Below, in pieces: positions 1-7,628 of a stretch of DNA of 64,000 nt; position 1 is the stretch's first letter, and every line of letters starts with the position of its first letter. The notes below the pieces were generated by a model that saw nothing but the letters and a program-made list of their open reading frames with translations, did not search any database and was not told the DNA's origin. The position numbers and the translations under genes were made by a program. The DNA comes from Shewanella denitrificans OS217 (GTDB lineage Bacteria > Pseudomonadota > Gammaproteobacteria > Enterobacterales > Shewanellaceae), in assembly GCF_000013765.1 (NCBI RefSeq), contig NC_007954.1:4154001-4218000 (forward strand), given 5' to 3'.

Positions 1-64
1 AAGCAGAATGGATTTGGTCGACAAAGGTCTTTCCACCATGGATTAGCGAAATGATTCCTTTCAT
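1..64 (-). CDS. 5' end of an unidentified gene (partial, runs off left edge)
   Basis: An ATG at 64-62 on the minus strand opens a frame with no stop to the window edge; it begins MKGIISLIHGGKTFVDQIHS. An AAGGAAG ribosome binding site overlaps the TAA of the ferredoxin gene just upstream, so it is probably the fourth gene of the same operon. Only 21 codons are visible and I do not recognise the family; no function is assigned. Confidence 0.5.
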   Translation of the reverse strand, partial: MKGIISLIHGGKTFVDQIHSA

Positions 65-77
65 TGATGAATCTTCC

Positions 78-362
78 TTATTCTAATGCTTCTATTGTTA
101 TGTCCCCGAATAGCTTGCATTGGCAAGCCAACCTATGTGTATCATCATTCATGCACAACATATCAAGCAGATGATTCTCACTGCTTTTCTTAGGAGACAG
201 ATTTTCCAGCCCATCGACAACTTTTATTGCACATGAGCCACATGCTGCCGCACGGCATCCAAACATTAACTCTGACTGTTCAGCATTATCAAGTTCAGAA
301 AGCGTGCAATTGTTTGCGAGTGAGACTTGCAGCCCACTTCTATTTAGTTTTACTACTGGCAT
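78..362 (-). CDS. Plant-type [2Fe-2S] ferredoxin
   Basis: A 94-residue soluble protein with the plant-type ferredoxin cysteine pattern: Cys36-x4-Cys41-x2-Cys44 in the segment GCRAAACGSC, and the fourth ligand near residue 79 in LACQC. This fold carries one [2Fe-2S] cluster and passes single electrons in the cytosol. It lies 22 bp after the MFS transporter and two genes after a diiron oxidase, so the natural inference is that it supplies electrons to that oxidase or to the enzyme encoded past the left edge. The ribosome binding site is weak, suggesting translational dependence on the upstream genes. Confidence 0.85.
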   Translation of the reverse strand: MPVVKLNRSGLQVSLANNCTLSELDNAEQSELMFGCRAAACGSCAIKVVDGLENLSPKKSSENHLLDMLCMNDDTHRLACQCKLFGDITIEALE

Positions 363-384
363 AGCTTATTCTCTGTGTTTACTG

Positions 385-1617
385 TTATTTGGTAGATTCA
401 TGAACCTCACTACGAGGCCGAACTCTAATCAAGAAATAAGATAAAAGGTAAATAAGACAGTTAATGGCAATCACCATCAATATCAGATTTTGCGGACCCA
501 CAGACTCTGAAAAAACAGCAATTAACACCCCAGCGATAGGCAAAGGTAACTGATTAAACATCACCATAATGCCAATCACTTTCCCTCTGTCATCTGCTGG
601 GATAAGTTTGACCCTTTCTGCACGCATATAAACGTTAAAAAAGGCCAGCGCGGCAATCATTACTGAGTAGCCCAATGTAAATACCCAAAACTCGGAGGCA
701 ATAGCAGCAATCAAGCAGCCGCCAAAAACCAGCCAAATCGAACATAAGAAAACCTTCATACCATCGAAACGGCTAAACACTTGGCTACTAAAAGATAAGG
801 CCACCACAGATGCAGCTCCAAGTGCAAGTTGCAATAGGCTGAACGTTTGATCGGTAACATTAAATTTAGAGATAGCAATAATAGATGCTAAGCCTAGCAT
901 CACACCTAATAGCAAATTGATAGTCATCGATTCACATGTCAGGCGCTTAAGTTTAGGCTGACGATAAATCAAATTAGAAGCCAAGCGAAGCTGTTCAAAA
1001 ATACTGACTTTTTTCCCAGAATCAGTACTTTTTAGCGGTTGTTCAAATCCTAGGGAAAAGGTATTACACACACAAAGTAAGTAAACAATCGCCGCAACCA
1101 ACAATAAAAAGGACTTGTCCATAACAAGGACCAATACGCCACAAACTATAGGTCCAAAAATCATAGAAAGCTGCATCAATGCTTGCAACATCGATTGCAC
1201 CTGAATTAATTTGGATTGCTCAAACAACCTAGGAACCAAAGACTCCACAGCTATTAGTGATTGAGCTTGAAAAAACGCATTTACAATGGCAAGTAAGCTT
1301 AAAATATAGAAACTGTATTGGTTGTAGTTCAAAAGCATAAACGCTGCTAGTAAACAACTAATTCCACGCACCAAATCGGAAACGAGAAATAGCACTCTAC
1401 CGCCAAACCTATCAGCAAGCGTACCTGCTATTGGCAAAGAAATAACCCTAGGGAGCCATTCAAGAAAAAACACTAGACCACTTTGAGTGATACTTCCTGT
1501 ATTACGATAAACGATCAATGGAATTGCAAAAAGCAACAGTTGATCGGAGGTAAGCGCCAAGAAACGCCCGATAAGAAATCTAGAAAAATTTAGATTTTCA
1601 AACAGCAAAGCAAACAT
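385..1617 (-). CDS. MFS transporter, probable small-molecule exporter
   Basis: A major facilitator superfamily protein with about twelve hydrophobic segments. The loop 2-3 signature appears as GTLADRFGGR, and the N-terminal layout (FLIGRFLALTSDQLLLFAIP) resembles the drug/siderophore efflux branch. The frame can open at 1644, but that ATG lies inside the 3' arm of a perfect 10-bp hairpin; I prefer the internal ATG at 1617 (MFALLFENL), giving about 410 residues. It sits between a diiron oxidase and a ferredoxin on the same strand, so export of the product of that pathway, or self-resistance, is the likely role. The substrate cannot be read from the sequence. Confidence 0.8.
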   Translation of the reverse strand: MFALLFENLNFSRFLIGRFLALTSDQLLLFAIPLIVYRNTGSITQSGLVFFLEWLPRVISLPIAGTLADRFGGRVLFLVSDLVRGISCLLAAFMLLNYNQYSFYILSLLAIVNAFFQAQSLIAVESLVPRLFEQSKLIQVQSMLQALMQLSMIFGPIVCGVLVLVMDKSFLLLVAAIVYLLCVCNTFSLGFEQPLKSTDSGKKVSIFEQLRLASNLIYRQPKLKRLTCESMTINLLLGVMLGLASIIAISKFNVTDQTFSLLQLALGAASVVALSFSSQVFSRFDGMKVFLCSIWLVFGGCLIAAIASEFWVFTLGYSVMIAALAFFNVYMRAERVKLIPADDRGKVIGIMVMFNQLPLPIAGVLIAVFSESVGPQNLILMVIAINCLIYLLSYFLIRVRPRSEVHESTK

Positions 1618-1634
1618 AATTTTACCAAAATAAT

Positions 1635-1660
1635 AAGCCAGCATGATCCCATGCTGGCTT
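1635..1660 (-). terminator. Hairpin between diiron oxidase and MFS genes
   Basis: The arms AAGCCAGCAT (1635-1644) and ATGCTGGCTT (1651-1660) are perfect complements around a 6-nt loop, followed on the minus strand by ATTATTTT. It is placed as an intra-operon attenuator or partial terminator that would lower expression of the exporter and ferredoxin relative to the oxidase. Confidence 0.5.
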
Positions 1661-1673
1661 TAGCACTAATTAA

Positions 1674-2423
1674 TTACGCTGCCTGACTTTCATTTTTTGC
1701 AATGGTCTTTTCATATAGCTCTTTAAAGTACATAGCAAGTAAATCTTGAATTTCATCAATATATTTGATGAACATTTCAATATCACTTTCAGTGAACAGT
1801 AGAGCACGTACAATTTCCCACATATCACCAGAATGGTCATGGCTTAAGTCGGTGTTGATGTGTGCAACTTGGCCTTTGATGTTTTCAGAACCAAGCTCCG
1901 ATTTAAGGTTGCTAACCTGATCCGGAGTAATCTTAGCTGTGACATATTCAACCAGATAGCTGTAAGCAACGGCACCCAAAGGATTCTCATGCTCAGCAAC
2001 AAAATACTTAAATCCCATCAGAAGACGAGTGGCAAACATAGGTTCGGTGTTTTTAATAGTATCTTCAGTAACACCTAATGCTAGCGCATCTTGCTTGAAA
2101 AGAATGTCATGTAGCATTTCTTCATCTTGATAACGTGCATATAACTGAGCAGCTTCCGGAGATATTTTGGCAATCTGGTGTAAAGCTTTTGCTTGCACTG
2201 TACGACTCATACGAATACGCCACACATGTTCTATCATATGACGTTTATAGTATTCTTTATTCACGCTAGGCTCATAAAGGTGCTTAGCGTATACAACCTC
2301 CTTGTTCCATTCATCCATTTTTTTATCTATATATGAATCAATACGACTCTTAGCTTCAACACTTTGGTTTGAGTCAAGGTAGCTTTTGGGGTGTTCGAAA
2401 CCGACAGAGATCACTCTATTCAT
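1674..2423 (-). CDS. Heme-oxygenase-like diiron oxidase (HDO) family enzyme
   Basis: A 249-residue, mainly helical protein with no signal peptide. Candidate metal ligands follow the HDO pattern: Glu65/His66 in MIEHVWRIR, Glu102-x2-His105 in DEEMLHD, Glu159 in LVEYV, and an HxxxDxxH motif at His188-Asp192-His195. Known HDO members use O2 at a labile diiron centre for N-oxygenation, oxidative decarboxylation or C-C cleavage of amino acids and fatty acids. The start ATG has GGAAATAAG upstream. It heads an operon with an exporter and a ferredoxin, which suggests it makes a specialised metabolite. The substrate is unknown. An alternative annotation would be a generic iron-containing redox enzyme or TenA/PqqC-like protein, but the HxxxDxxH motif favours HDO. 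Confidence 0.75.
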   Translation of the reverse strand: MNRVISVGFEHPKSYLDSNQSVEAKSRIDSYIDKKMDEWNKEVVYAKHLYEPSVNKEYYKRHMIEHVWRIRMSRTVQAKALHQIAKISPEAAQLYARYQDEEMLHDILFKQDALALGVTEDTIKNTEPMFATRLLMGFKYFVAEHENPLGAVAYSYLVEYVTAKITPDQVSNLKSELGSENIKGQVAHINTDLSHDHSGDMWEIVRALLFTESDIEMFIKYIDEIQDLLAMYFKELYEKTIAKNESQAA

Positions 2424-3387
2424 CTTCTTATTTCCTTATATATGATGACAATTTTTTTGGAATCACGTCTCAAATGACCCCAAAAAAAACTCACTATTTC
2501 TTTACAAAAAACCACAGGGCCAGTAAAGATGTGCGAAAATACAACATTGACGAATCAAGTGCAACAAAAAAGTAACAAATTAATGTTTGATGATTTAAAT
2601 TCAAATTTATTATTGCAATCTACGTTAGAATACTTTAGTTCACAGTGCCAAAAATAGGTTAACCAATAACAAATCATCACTTAATCTGGGTTCATTTGCA
2701 TATACAATAAAGGTGTTATAAATATCTATTCATTAACACCTATTACGACTATTTAAAGCAAAAGCATCCGTTAAACTATGAGAAGACGCACCTTCTGTGG
2801 CATTAATTACTTACAGCGCAGCTCATAACCCCACTAAAAAATGACATAAGTAAAATATTAATACCGTCTCGTTCATTAACTTTCTTAATGATGAGCGTTT
2901 TAACTCAATTTTTAATTTAATTGAACTGAATTAGTGAGTCACCACACTTTCATTTGCAACTTATTTAGCTCAAGCAGGAAAATCTAATCTTACCCACTTA
3001 AATCGTTAACATTTATTTACACATTTAAGGCATTAAAATTGGAATACATGCTGCCGCAGTCGGAGATATAAATGACAATATTTAGCTGTATTCGCAATTA
3101 AACACAGAGCACGACTTGGCTTTGATAGTTAGGCAGTCGACCTCAACCAACTCACCATTCGATAAGCTGCGGCTAACACTCGCTTTCTGCCGCTTTACCC
3201 TCAATGACATTTGTCATCTCAAACTCATGACCTTTGTGCCTGATGTCGCCCGCGTAATAGGCAGATACTGATGCCACACCAGAAAGATAAGTTTATCTGG
3301 TCTGCATTGCGGCGGTCTCGTCGCCTCGATTGATGATTGACTGCACTTATTGCAATAACCGTACTCACAGCACAAATGGAGCTTGAT
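2424..3387. other. AT-rich intergenic region
   Basis: About 960 bp without a convincing gene separates the diiron-oxidase operon (leaving on the minus strand) from the TPR protein (plus). Frames here are short, lack good ribosome binding sites and have no recognisable content. It must hold the promoters for both directions; only the repeated ATGAC-TTTGT elements near 3204-3240 stand out. Confidence 0.6.
3204..3240 (+). promoter_or_regulatory. Candidate operator: two ATGACnTTTGT repeats
   Basis: ATGACATTTGTCAT (3204-3217, a perfect 5-4-5 palindrome) is followed 23 bp later by ATGACCTTTGTGCC (3227-3240). Two phased half-conserved palindromes about 150-180 bp before the TPR gene look like a dimer-binding operator. 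The DesR-like response regulator encoded just downstream is the obvious candidate binder, but that is inference. Confidence 0.4.
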
Positions 3388-4197
3388 ATGAACACACAAA
3401 AATTATTGAACACATCTCTGAGAAGCAAAAACTTTGGAAACAAAATTTTTAAAAACAATGGCCTGAGCAACAAACAAACCCGTCAGTTACGCCGCCTAAT
3501 CACAGCAATTAGCCTGACTAGCATGATGCTGATAAGCCCTTTGAGCCTAGCGCAATCATCTAGCAGTATTGCCGCCATAGATAGCGCCGCCAATAGCATG
3601 AATCTTGCAGGTTTAACCCGGCTAAGCCAAGGAACGGATGCGAGTTATGCCACTGCCTATGCCAACTATCGCCTAGCCATTAGCGCCAATATTCTAGGGC
3701 AAAGAAATACCGCCACCCAAGCCCTAGGGCTTGCACAAACCCAGTTAGAGCAGATAATCTCAATCGAAGCAGCACCTGAACCATTAGCCTTGCTGGCAAG
3801 CGTCTATGGCATGCAAATCGCTTTTGACAGCAGTAAAGGCGCCACTCTTGGGTTTAAAATATCGACCCTGTTAACCCAGGCTAGAGCACTGGCTGCCGAT
3901 AACCCCAGGGTGGCGTTAGTGGCGGCGATCAGCGCCTTTAATACCCCAAGTTTATTTGGGGGTGGTATGGATAAGGCCATTAGCTTAAGCTCACAAGCCA
4001 TTGAATATTATGCAATGCCCTGTGATGATATCTGTTGGGGCCATGCCGAAGCTTACACTTGGCGAGGGCTGGCGAAACAAGAGCAAGGTGATATGACTGG
4101 AGCCATCGCAGATTGGCAGCAAGCGTTAACTGTGGATGCCAATTATGGCTGGGCGCAATTTCTGCTATCCCAACATAAGCAAAGCGCAGCAAACTAG
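3388..4197 (+). CDS. Exported TPR-repeat protein
   Basis: The best start is the ATG at 3388, six bases after GGAG; the frame is open further upstream without a ribosome binding site. The 269-residue product has a long basic N-terminus, a hydrophobic segment at about residues 38-53 and a probable cleavage after SLSLA, so it is likely periplasmic. The rest is Ala/Leu-rich helical repeat; the C-terminal part (AEAYTWRGLAKQEQGDMTGA then WQQALTVDANYGWA) is a clear tetratricopeptide pair. TPR proteins act as protein-binding scaffolds. It precedes a sensor kinase and response regulator on the same strand and may be their target or an accessory sensor. No enzymatic function is visible. Confidence 0.75.
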   Translation: MNTQKLLNTSLRSKNFGNKIFKNNGLSNKQTRQLRRLITAISLTSMMLISPLSLAQSSSSIAAIDSAANSMNLAGLTRLSQGTDASYATAYANYRLAISANILGQRNTATQALGLAQTQLEQIISIEAAPEPLALLASVYGMQIAFDSSKGATLGFKISTLLTQARALAADNPRVALVAAISAFNTPSLFGGGMDKAISLSSQAIEYYAMPCDDICWGHAEAYTWRGLAKQEQGDMTGAIADWQQALTVDANYGWAQFLLSQHKQSAAN

Positions 4198-4361
4198 TTC
4201 ACTGGGTGTAAGCCAGAGGGCATTTCACGCCATAGCGCTGACACCCACCTTAATTAATATATAACAGTTAACATATAAAAATTAACATATAAATTCATCA
4301 TTATAATCAGTATATTATGACTTGTTTGATTGATAGTGGATCAGTTTTTTTCGGAGGCAAG

Positions 4362-5564
4362 ATGTCAAAATCCATCCCCAAGGTGCCGTCTATTGAAGCA
4401 GACATTGTTGAGGCTGACGTTAATCAGCCAAACTTTGAGTCCCGCAGCCCTCATGCAGCAGCTAATGCGGCTAAAAATGATGAGAACAAATACGCTTGGG
4501 TGTATCTGATTAACCTGATATTTTATTTTATCCCCCTGTATTTCATGCCATTTGAGCCGCTTACCTTTGGGCTAGTGTTAGCGGCCTTAGTGCCTTTCGT
4601 GGCTTGCTATTTTTGGGCCTACAATAGCAATAGCCAAAAAGCGATTTACCCCATTATGGCTATGATTGTGCTGGCCTGCTTGGTGACGCCGCTCAGCACA
4701 GGTTCGTTATCATTTTTCAGCTTTTGTGGCTTTTTTATCGGCTTCTTCTATCCATTAAAGCGTGCACTGCTGGGGTTTGCGGCTATTAGCCTTATTTTGC
4801 TAAGCCTCAATATTGCAGTGGGTTTTGAGCACTATATGTTTACCCTCTACGGCATGTTAATCGTCTTCGCCGTGGGCGTGCTTGGGGTGGTGGAGCGAAA
4901 ACGCCATCAGATAAAACGTCAACAACTGCAATCTCGCAATGAAATTCACACCCTTGCGACCATGCTTGAGCGCGAGCGTATCGCCCGAGATTTACACGAT
5001 ATCATGGGCCACAGCCTAAGCTGCATCGCCCTCAAGGCCGAACTTGCCGACAAGCTAGTGGCCGCCAATCAACTGGATTTAGCCCGCCAGCAATTACAAG
5101 AGCTGGGCCTTATTGCCAGGGAAAGCCTGACCCAAGTGCGCGATACCGTTTCAAGTTATAAACACAAGGGCCTGGACGCTAGCCTGTCACCTTTGCTGCA
5201 ATCCTTAAGGGACAAAGGCATAGCGGCTCGACTCGAAGGGGATATTCCCAAGCTCGACCCCAACACAGAGGGCCAGCTCATCCTTATTCTCACCGAGTGG
5301 GTCAGTAACATGCTAAAACATAGCCAAGCACAAGACTGCAGCATTCAATTCAAGCAACAGGGCAGCGAACTTGAGCTAGTAATGGCAGACGATGCCAAGG
5401 CAAGCCCCATCACAGAAGGCAATGGCCTTAGGGGGATCCGTGAACGGGTCAGTGCCCTTGGCGGCAGCTTTAATTACACCACCCAAGGGCATTATCGTTT
5501 CTGTGTCAGGCTGCCACTGACGAACCCTATTAATCAAGCCCAAGCCGGCGGAGCGCAACAATGA
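4362..5564 (+). CDS. Sensor histidine kinase, DesK/NarL-family (HisKA_3)
   Basis: The start is set at the ATG at 4362 by GGAGG at 4353-4357, giving 400 residues. After a cytosolic N-terminus there are about five transmembrane segments (residues ~45-175), a linker, then the HisKA_3 phosphoacceptor helix ERERIARDLHDIMGHSLS with the predicted phosphorylated His212, and a HATPase domain with N box (LTEWVSNMLKHS) and G box (GNGLRGIRERV). This is the DesK-type arrangement, in which membrane state is sensed through the membrane helices. Its stop overlaps the start of the response regulator by four bases (ATGA), indicating translational coupling. The signal sensed is unknown. Confidence 0.88.
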   Translation: MSKSIPKVPSIEADIVEADVNQPNFESRSPHAAANAAKNDENKYAWVYLINLIFYFIPLYFMPFEPLTFGLVLAALVPFVACYFWAYNSNSQKAIYPIMAMIVLACLVTPLSTGSLSFFSFCGFFIGFFYPLKRALLGFAAISLILLSLNIAVGFEHYMFTLYGMLIVFAVGVLGVVERKRHQIKRQQLQSRNEIHTLATMLERERIARDLHDIMGHSLSCIALKAELADKLVAANQLDLARQQLQELGLIARESLTQVRDTVSSYKHKGLDASLSPLLQSLRDKGIAARLEGDIPKLDPNTEGQLILILTEWVSNMLKHSQAQDCSIQFKQQGSELELVMADDAKASPITEGNGLRGIRERVSALGGSFNYTTQGHYRFCVRLPLTNPINQAQAGGAQQ

Positions 5565-6184
5565 AAATATTACTGGCAGAAGATCAGGCCATGGTGCGCG
5601 GCGCCTTAGCGGCCCTATTAAGCTTGGGCGGTTTTGCTGACATCACTCAGGCAGAGGATGGTGAGCAGGCTTTGCAGCTACTCAAGCAACATGCCCTCAG
5701 CCAGCAGCCCTTCGATTTACTGCTCACCGACATAGAAATGCCCGGCCGCACTGGCCTTGAACTGGCACAGTGGCTGCGGGATAACCAAGGTGATGCCAGC
5801 CCAAAAACTAAGGTAATCGTGCTGACCACCTTTGGTCGCGCCGGGTACATTAAGCGCGCCCTTGAGGCCGGGGTGAATGGCTTCTTACTCAAGGACGCAC
5901 CGTCCGATGACCTCATTCACGCCATTAAGCAAGTCATGGCCGGTAAACCCGTTATCGCGCCAGAGCTTGCGGTGCTCGCCATCGGCGATATCGACCCATT
6001 AAACGACAAGGAGCGCCGCGCCTTGCGTCTGGCCAGTGAAGGTAAATCCACTGCCGACATCGCCGCCAGTCTGTTTATCGTCGAAGGCACGGTACGCAAT
6101 TATTTATCTGAGGCCATCGCTAAGCTTAACGCCGCTAATCGCATCGATGCCGCCCGCATCGCCCGCCAAAAAGGCTGGCTCTGA
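5561..6184 (+). CDS. NarL/FixJ-family response regulator (DesR-like)
   Basis: 207 residues. An N-terminal receiver domain has acidic residues Glu7/Asp8, phosphoacceptor Asp57 in LLLTDIEMPG, and the conserved Thr and Lys in VLTTFG and FLLKDAPS. A C-terminal LuxR-type helix-turn-helix follows (about residues 140-200: LNDKERRALRLASEGKSTAD, then VEGTVRNYLSEAIAKL). It is the cognate regulator of the overlapping kinase. Likely targets are its own locus, through the ATGACnTTTGT repeats upstream of the TPR gene, though this is not shown. No terminator is obvious after it. Confidence 0.9.
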   Translation: MKILLAEDQAMVRGALAALLSLGGFADITQAEDGEQALQLLKQHALSQQPFDLLLTDIEMPGRTGLELAQWLRDNQGDASPKTKVIVLTTFGRAGYIKRALEAGVNGFLLKDAPSDDLIHAIKQVMAGKPVIAPELAVLAIGDIDPLNDKERRALRLASEGKSTADIAASLFIVEGTVRNYLSEAIAKLNAANRIDAARIARQKGWL

Positions 6185-6387
6185 TGCTAATTCTATTAAC
6201 GGACTGATCATTTAGCGCAGCATCCCTGCAGTTCTGACGTAATACCGATTACGATTGAAGTCTTATCAAATTCATGATGGCTTTAGGTATCAAAAATATA
6301 ATCTAAAATATTAATATTAAATGATCGACCCACCATAGCATTACCTCGTCGACACGCGTAACTCCTTATAACAGCAACTGGGTCCCT

Positions 6388-6594
6388 ATGGCTCTCTTCG
6401 GTGTCCTATTCTCAAAACAAGAAGTAGAAGGTAGTCTCGCAAATTACCATGATGTGTCTATAAAATTCAGTGTTACTGTTAAGCTTTTAAAGCCTATTTT
6501 TCAATTAGATCACACTTCAATGACAAATGAGATAATCGGAAGAGCACGAGATAGGCTCAAGTCATTAGCCCAACACCCTCTCATTAACATCTGA
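6388..6594 (+). CDS. Small hypothetical ORF, 68 residues
   Basis: A short frame with a plausible soluble composition and no recognised domain. The region before the ATG has only a weak GGG-type ribosome binding site. It is the only ORF in the 6.2-7.6 kb gap that does not lie within repeat structure. It may be a small gene, the remnant of a larger one, or chance. Confidence 0.3.
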   Translation: MALFGVLFSKQEVEGSLANYHDVSIKFSVTVKLLKPIFQLDHTSMTNEIIGRARDRLKSLAQHPLINI

Positions 6595-6860
6595 GTTGCC
6601 GTTTAGATTTAAAATCGGCGTATTTAGCGACATGCATCATGATCAAGGACACGTTTTGCCTCATTCCTTGTTTGTCAGAATAACGTCCAAACAATAACAT
6701 CCATATTATAAAGCCAGTTCGGCATCTGATGTGAATGGATTCACGAATGCCGTGATAGCAGGATGCTATGGAGCGGCCTTGCCTCTTGCTCATAAGCGCA
6801 ATCACCCAAGATGATTATTCACCGTTTGGATCAAAGTCGCAGGGTTCCACTCTGCACTGG

Positions 6861-6896
6861 CCAAGAGGGGAAAACAACAGCATTCTCCCCTCTTGG
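6861..6896. repeat. Perfect 11-bp inverted repeat
   Basis: CCAAGAGGGGA (6861-6871) and its exact complement (6886-6896) flank a 14-nt loop. It lies immediately before the larger branched structure at 6916-7046. There is no T-run, so an ordinary terminator is unlikely. Confidence 0.7.
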
Positions 6897-6915
6897 AACT
6901 CCCCTGTGCCACCCG

Positions 6916-7046
6916 CGAAGTTGTTGCTCCTTATCCGACGAAGAAAATACCTAACGGCTCGACGGCACGTCCATGTGCCCTACGAGCCTTAACCATCATC
7001 CCTGATGGTTTCACGGTATTTTAATCGTCGTATTTCGGCAACTTCG
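6916..7046. repeat. Multi-branched inverted-repeat structure
   Basis: The outer arms pair in two blocks: CGAAGTTG (6916-6923) with CAACTTCG (7039-7046), and 6936-6951 with 7015-7030 (14 of 16 positions). Inside sit two further hairpins: GGCTCG/CGAGCC with GGCAC/GTGCC (6956-6988), and AACCATCA/TGATGGTT (6991-7010). The result is a predicted cruciform or multi-way junction. It could be a structured RNA or the end of a mobile element; no known family was recognised. Confidence 0.6.
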
Positions 7047-7101
7047 AGGGGGAGTTGATGTAACCTGTGAATGTACTGTTAGGCTTAACATAGGCATGGG
7101 A

Positions 7102-7263
7102 CTAGATTTTAAGAGCTAACAGATTGTACGAATGCTAAAAAGGTGAACCATGGCGATTTGCGAGCCGACCGTCCGACTCATGGACGGGTCGGCCGAGCAT
7201 CCAAGGACGGACTTGCTGCGTGTCGTCGAGTGAATGCCATGGTGAGCCTGTATGGCAGAGTTT
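7102..7263. repeat. Dispersed ~160 bp repeat, copy 1
   Basis: This stretch matches 25511-25671 over its whole length, with shared blocks such as AGGTGAACCATGG, ATTTGCGAG, CATGGACGGG, GAGTGAATGCCATGG and AGCCTGTA. The core is an imperfect palindrome: ACCATGGCGATTTGCGAG at one side and CTCGAGTGAATGCCATGGT-like sequence at the other, with an inner hairpin CCGACC-GTCC/GGAC-GGGTCGG. It has no coding sense. It resembles a MITE or hairpin-type dispersed repeat. Confidence 0.7.
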
Positions 7264-7628
7264 CAGTTAACTTATTTTTATCCAATTGTCTGTTTGCAAA
7301 GGTTAAATCGACATACGTAGTAAAACTACGCTTTTCTATTTGAGTTTTTTGTTGTTCCGATTTGTCAGACTATGGGTATATTTTATGTCGAAGTATGGGT
7401 TCAGCGACCTAGCATTAACTGCAACGTAAATGCATGGGTGAGGGCAATTGTTAGGGCTATTGTAAAATCTTGTACTGCACGGATTACTCACAAAAAACTA
7501 AGCTAAACTCTTAGCTAACTAATCAGATTCAAAACCAGATCAAAAATCAGCCAGACCAATCCAATATTGCCATCCCCAGAGACTCTGTTAATATATGTAT
7601 AAATTTACAGTGTTTTGGTACTAACGAC

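Noticed and set aside
2369..2575. 68-residue plus-strand ORF upstream of the diiron oxidase
   Set aside because: It overlaps the start of the oxidase gene and its promoter region, with no ribosome binding site and no family.
6768..6992. 74-residue ORF across the branched inverted-repeat region
   Set aside because: The frame is a by-product of the hairpin structure and has no start signal.
7143..7343. 66-residue ORF
   Set aside because: It lies on the dispersed palindromic repeat; the reading frame follows the repeat and has no ribosome binding site or protein-like composition.
7401..7470. attC-like sequence near GCATTAAC and GTTAGGGC
   Set aside because: The left and right core boxes do not pair well and no stem of useful length is present.
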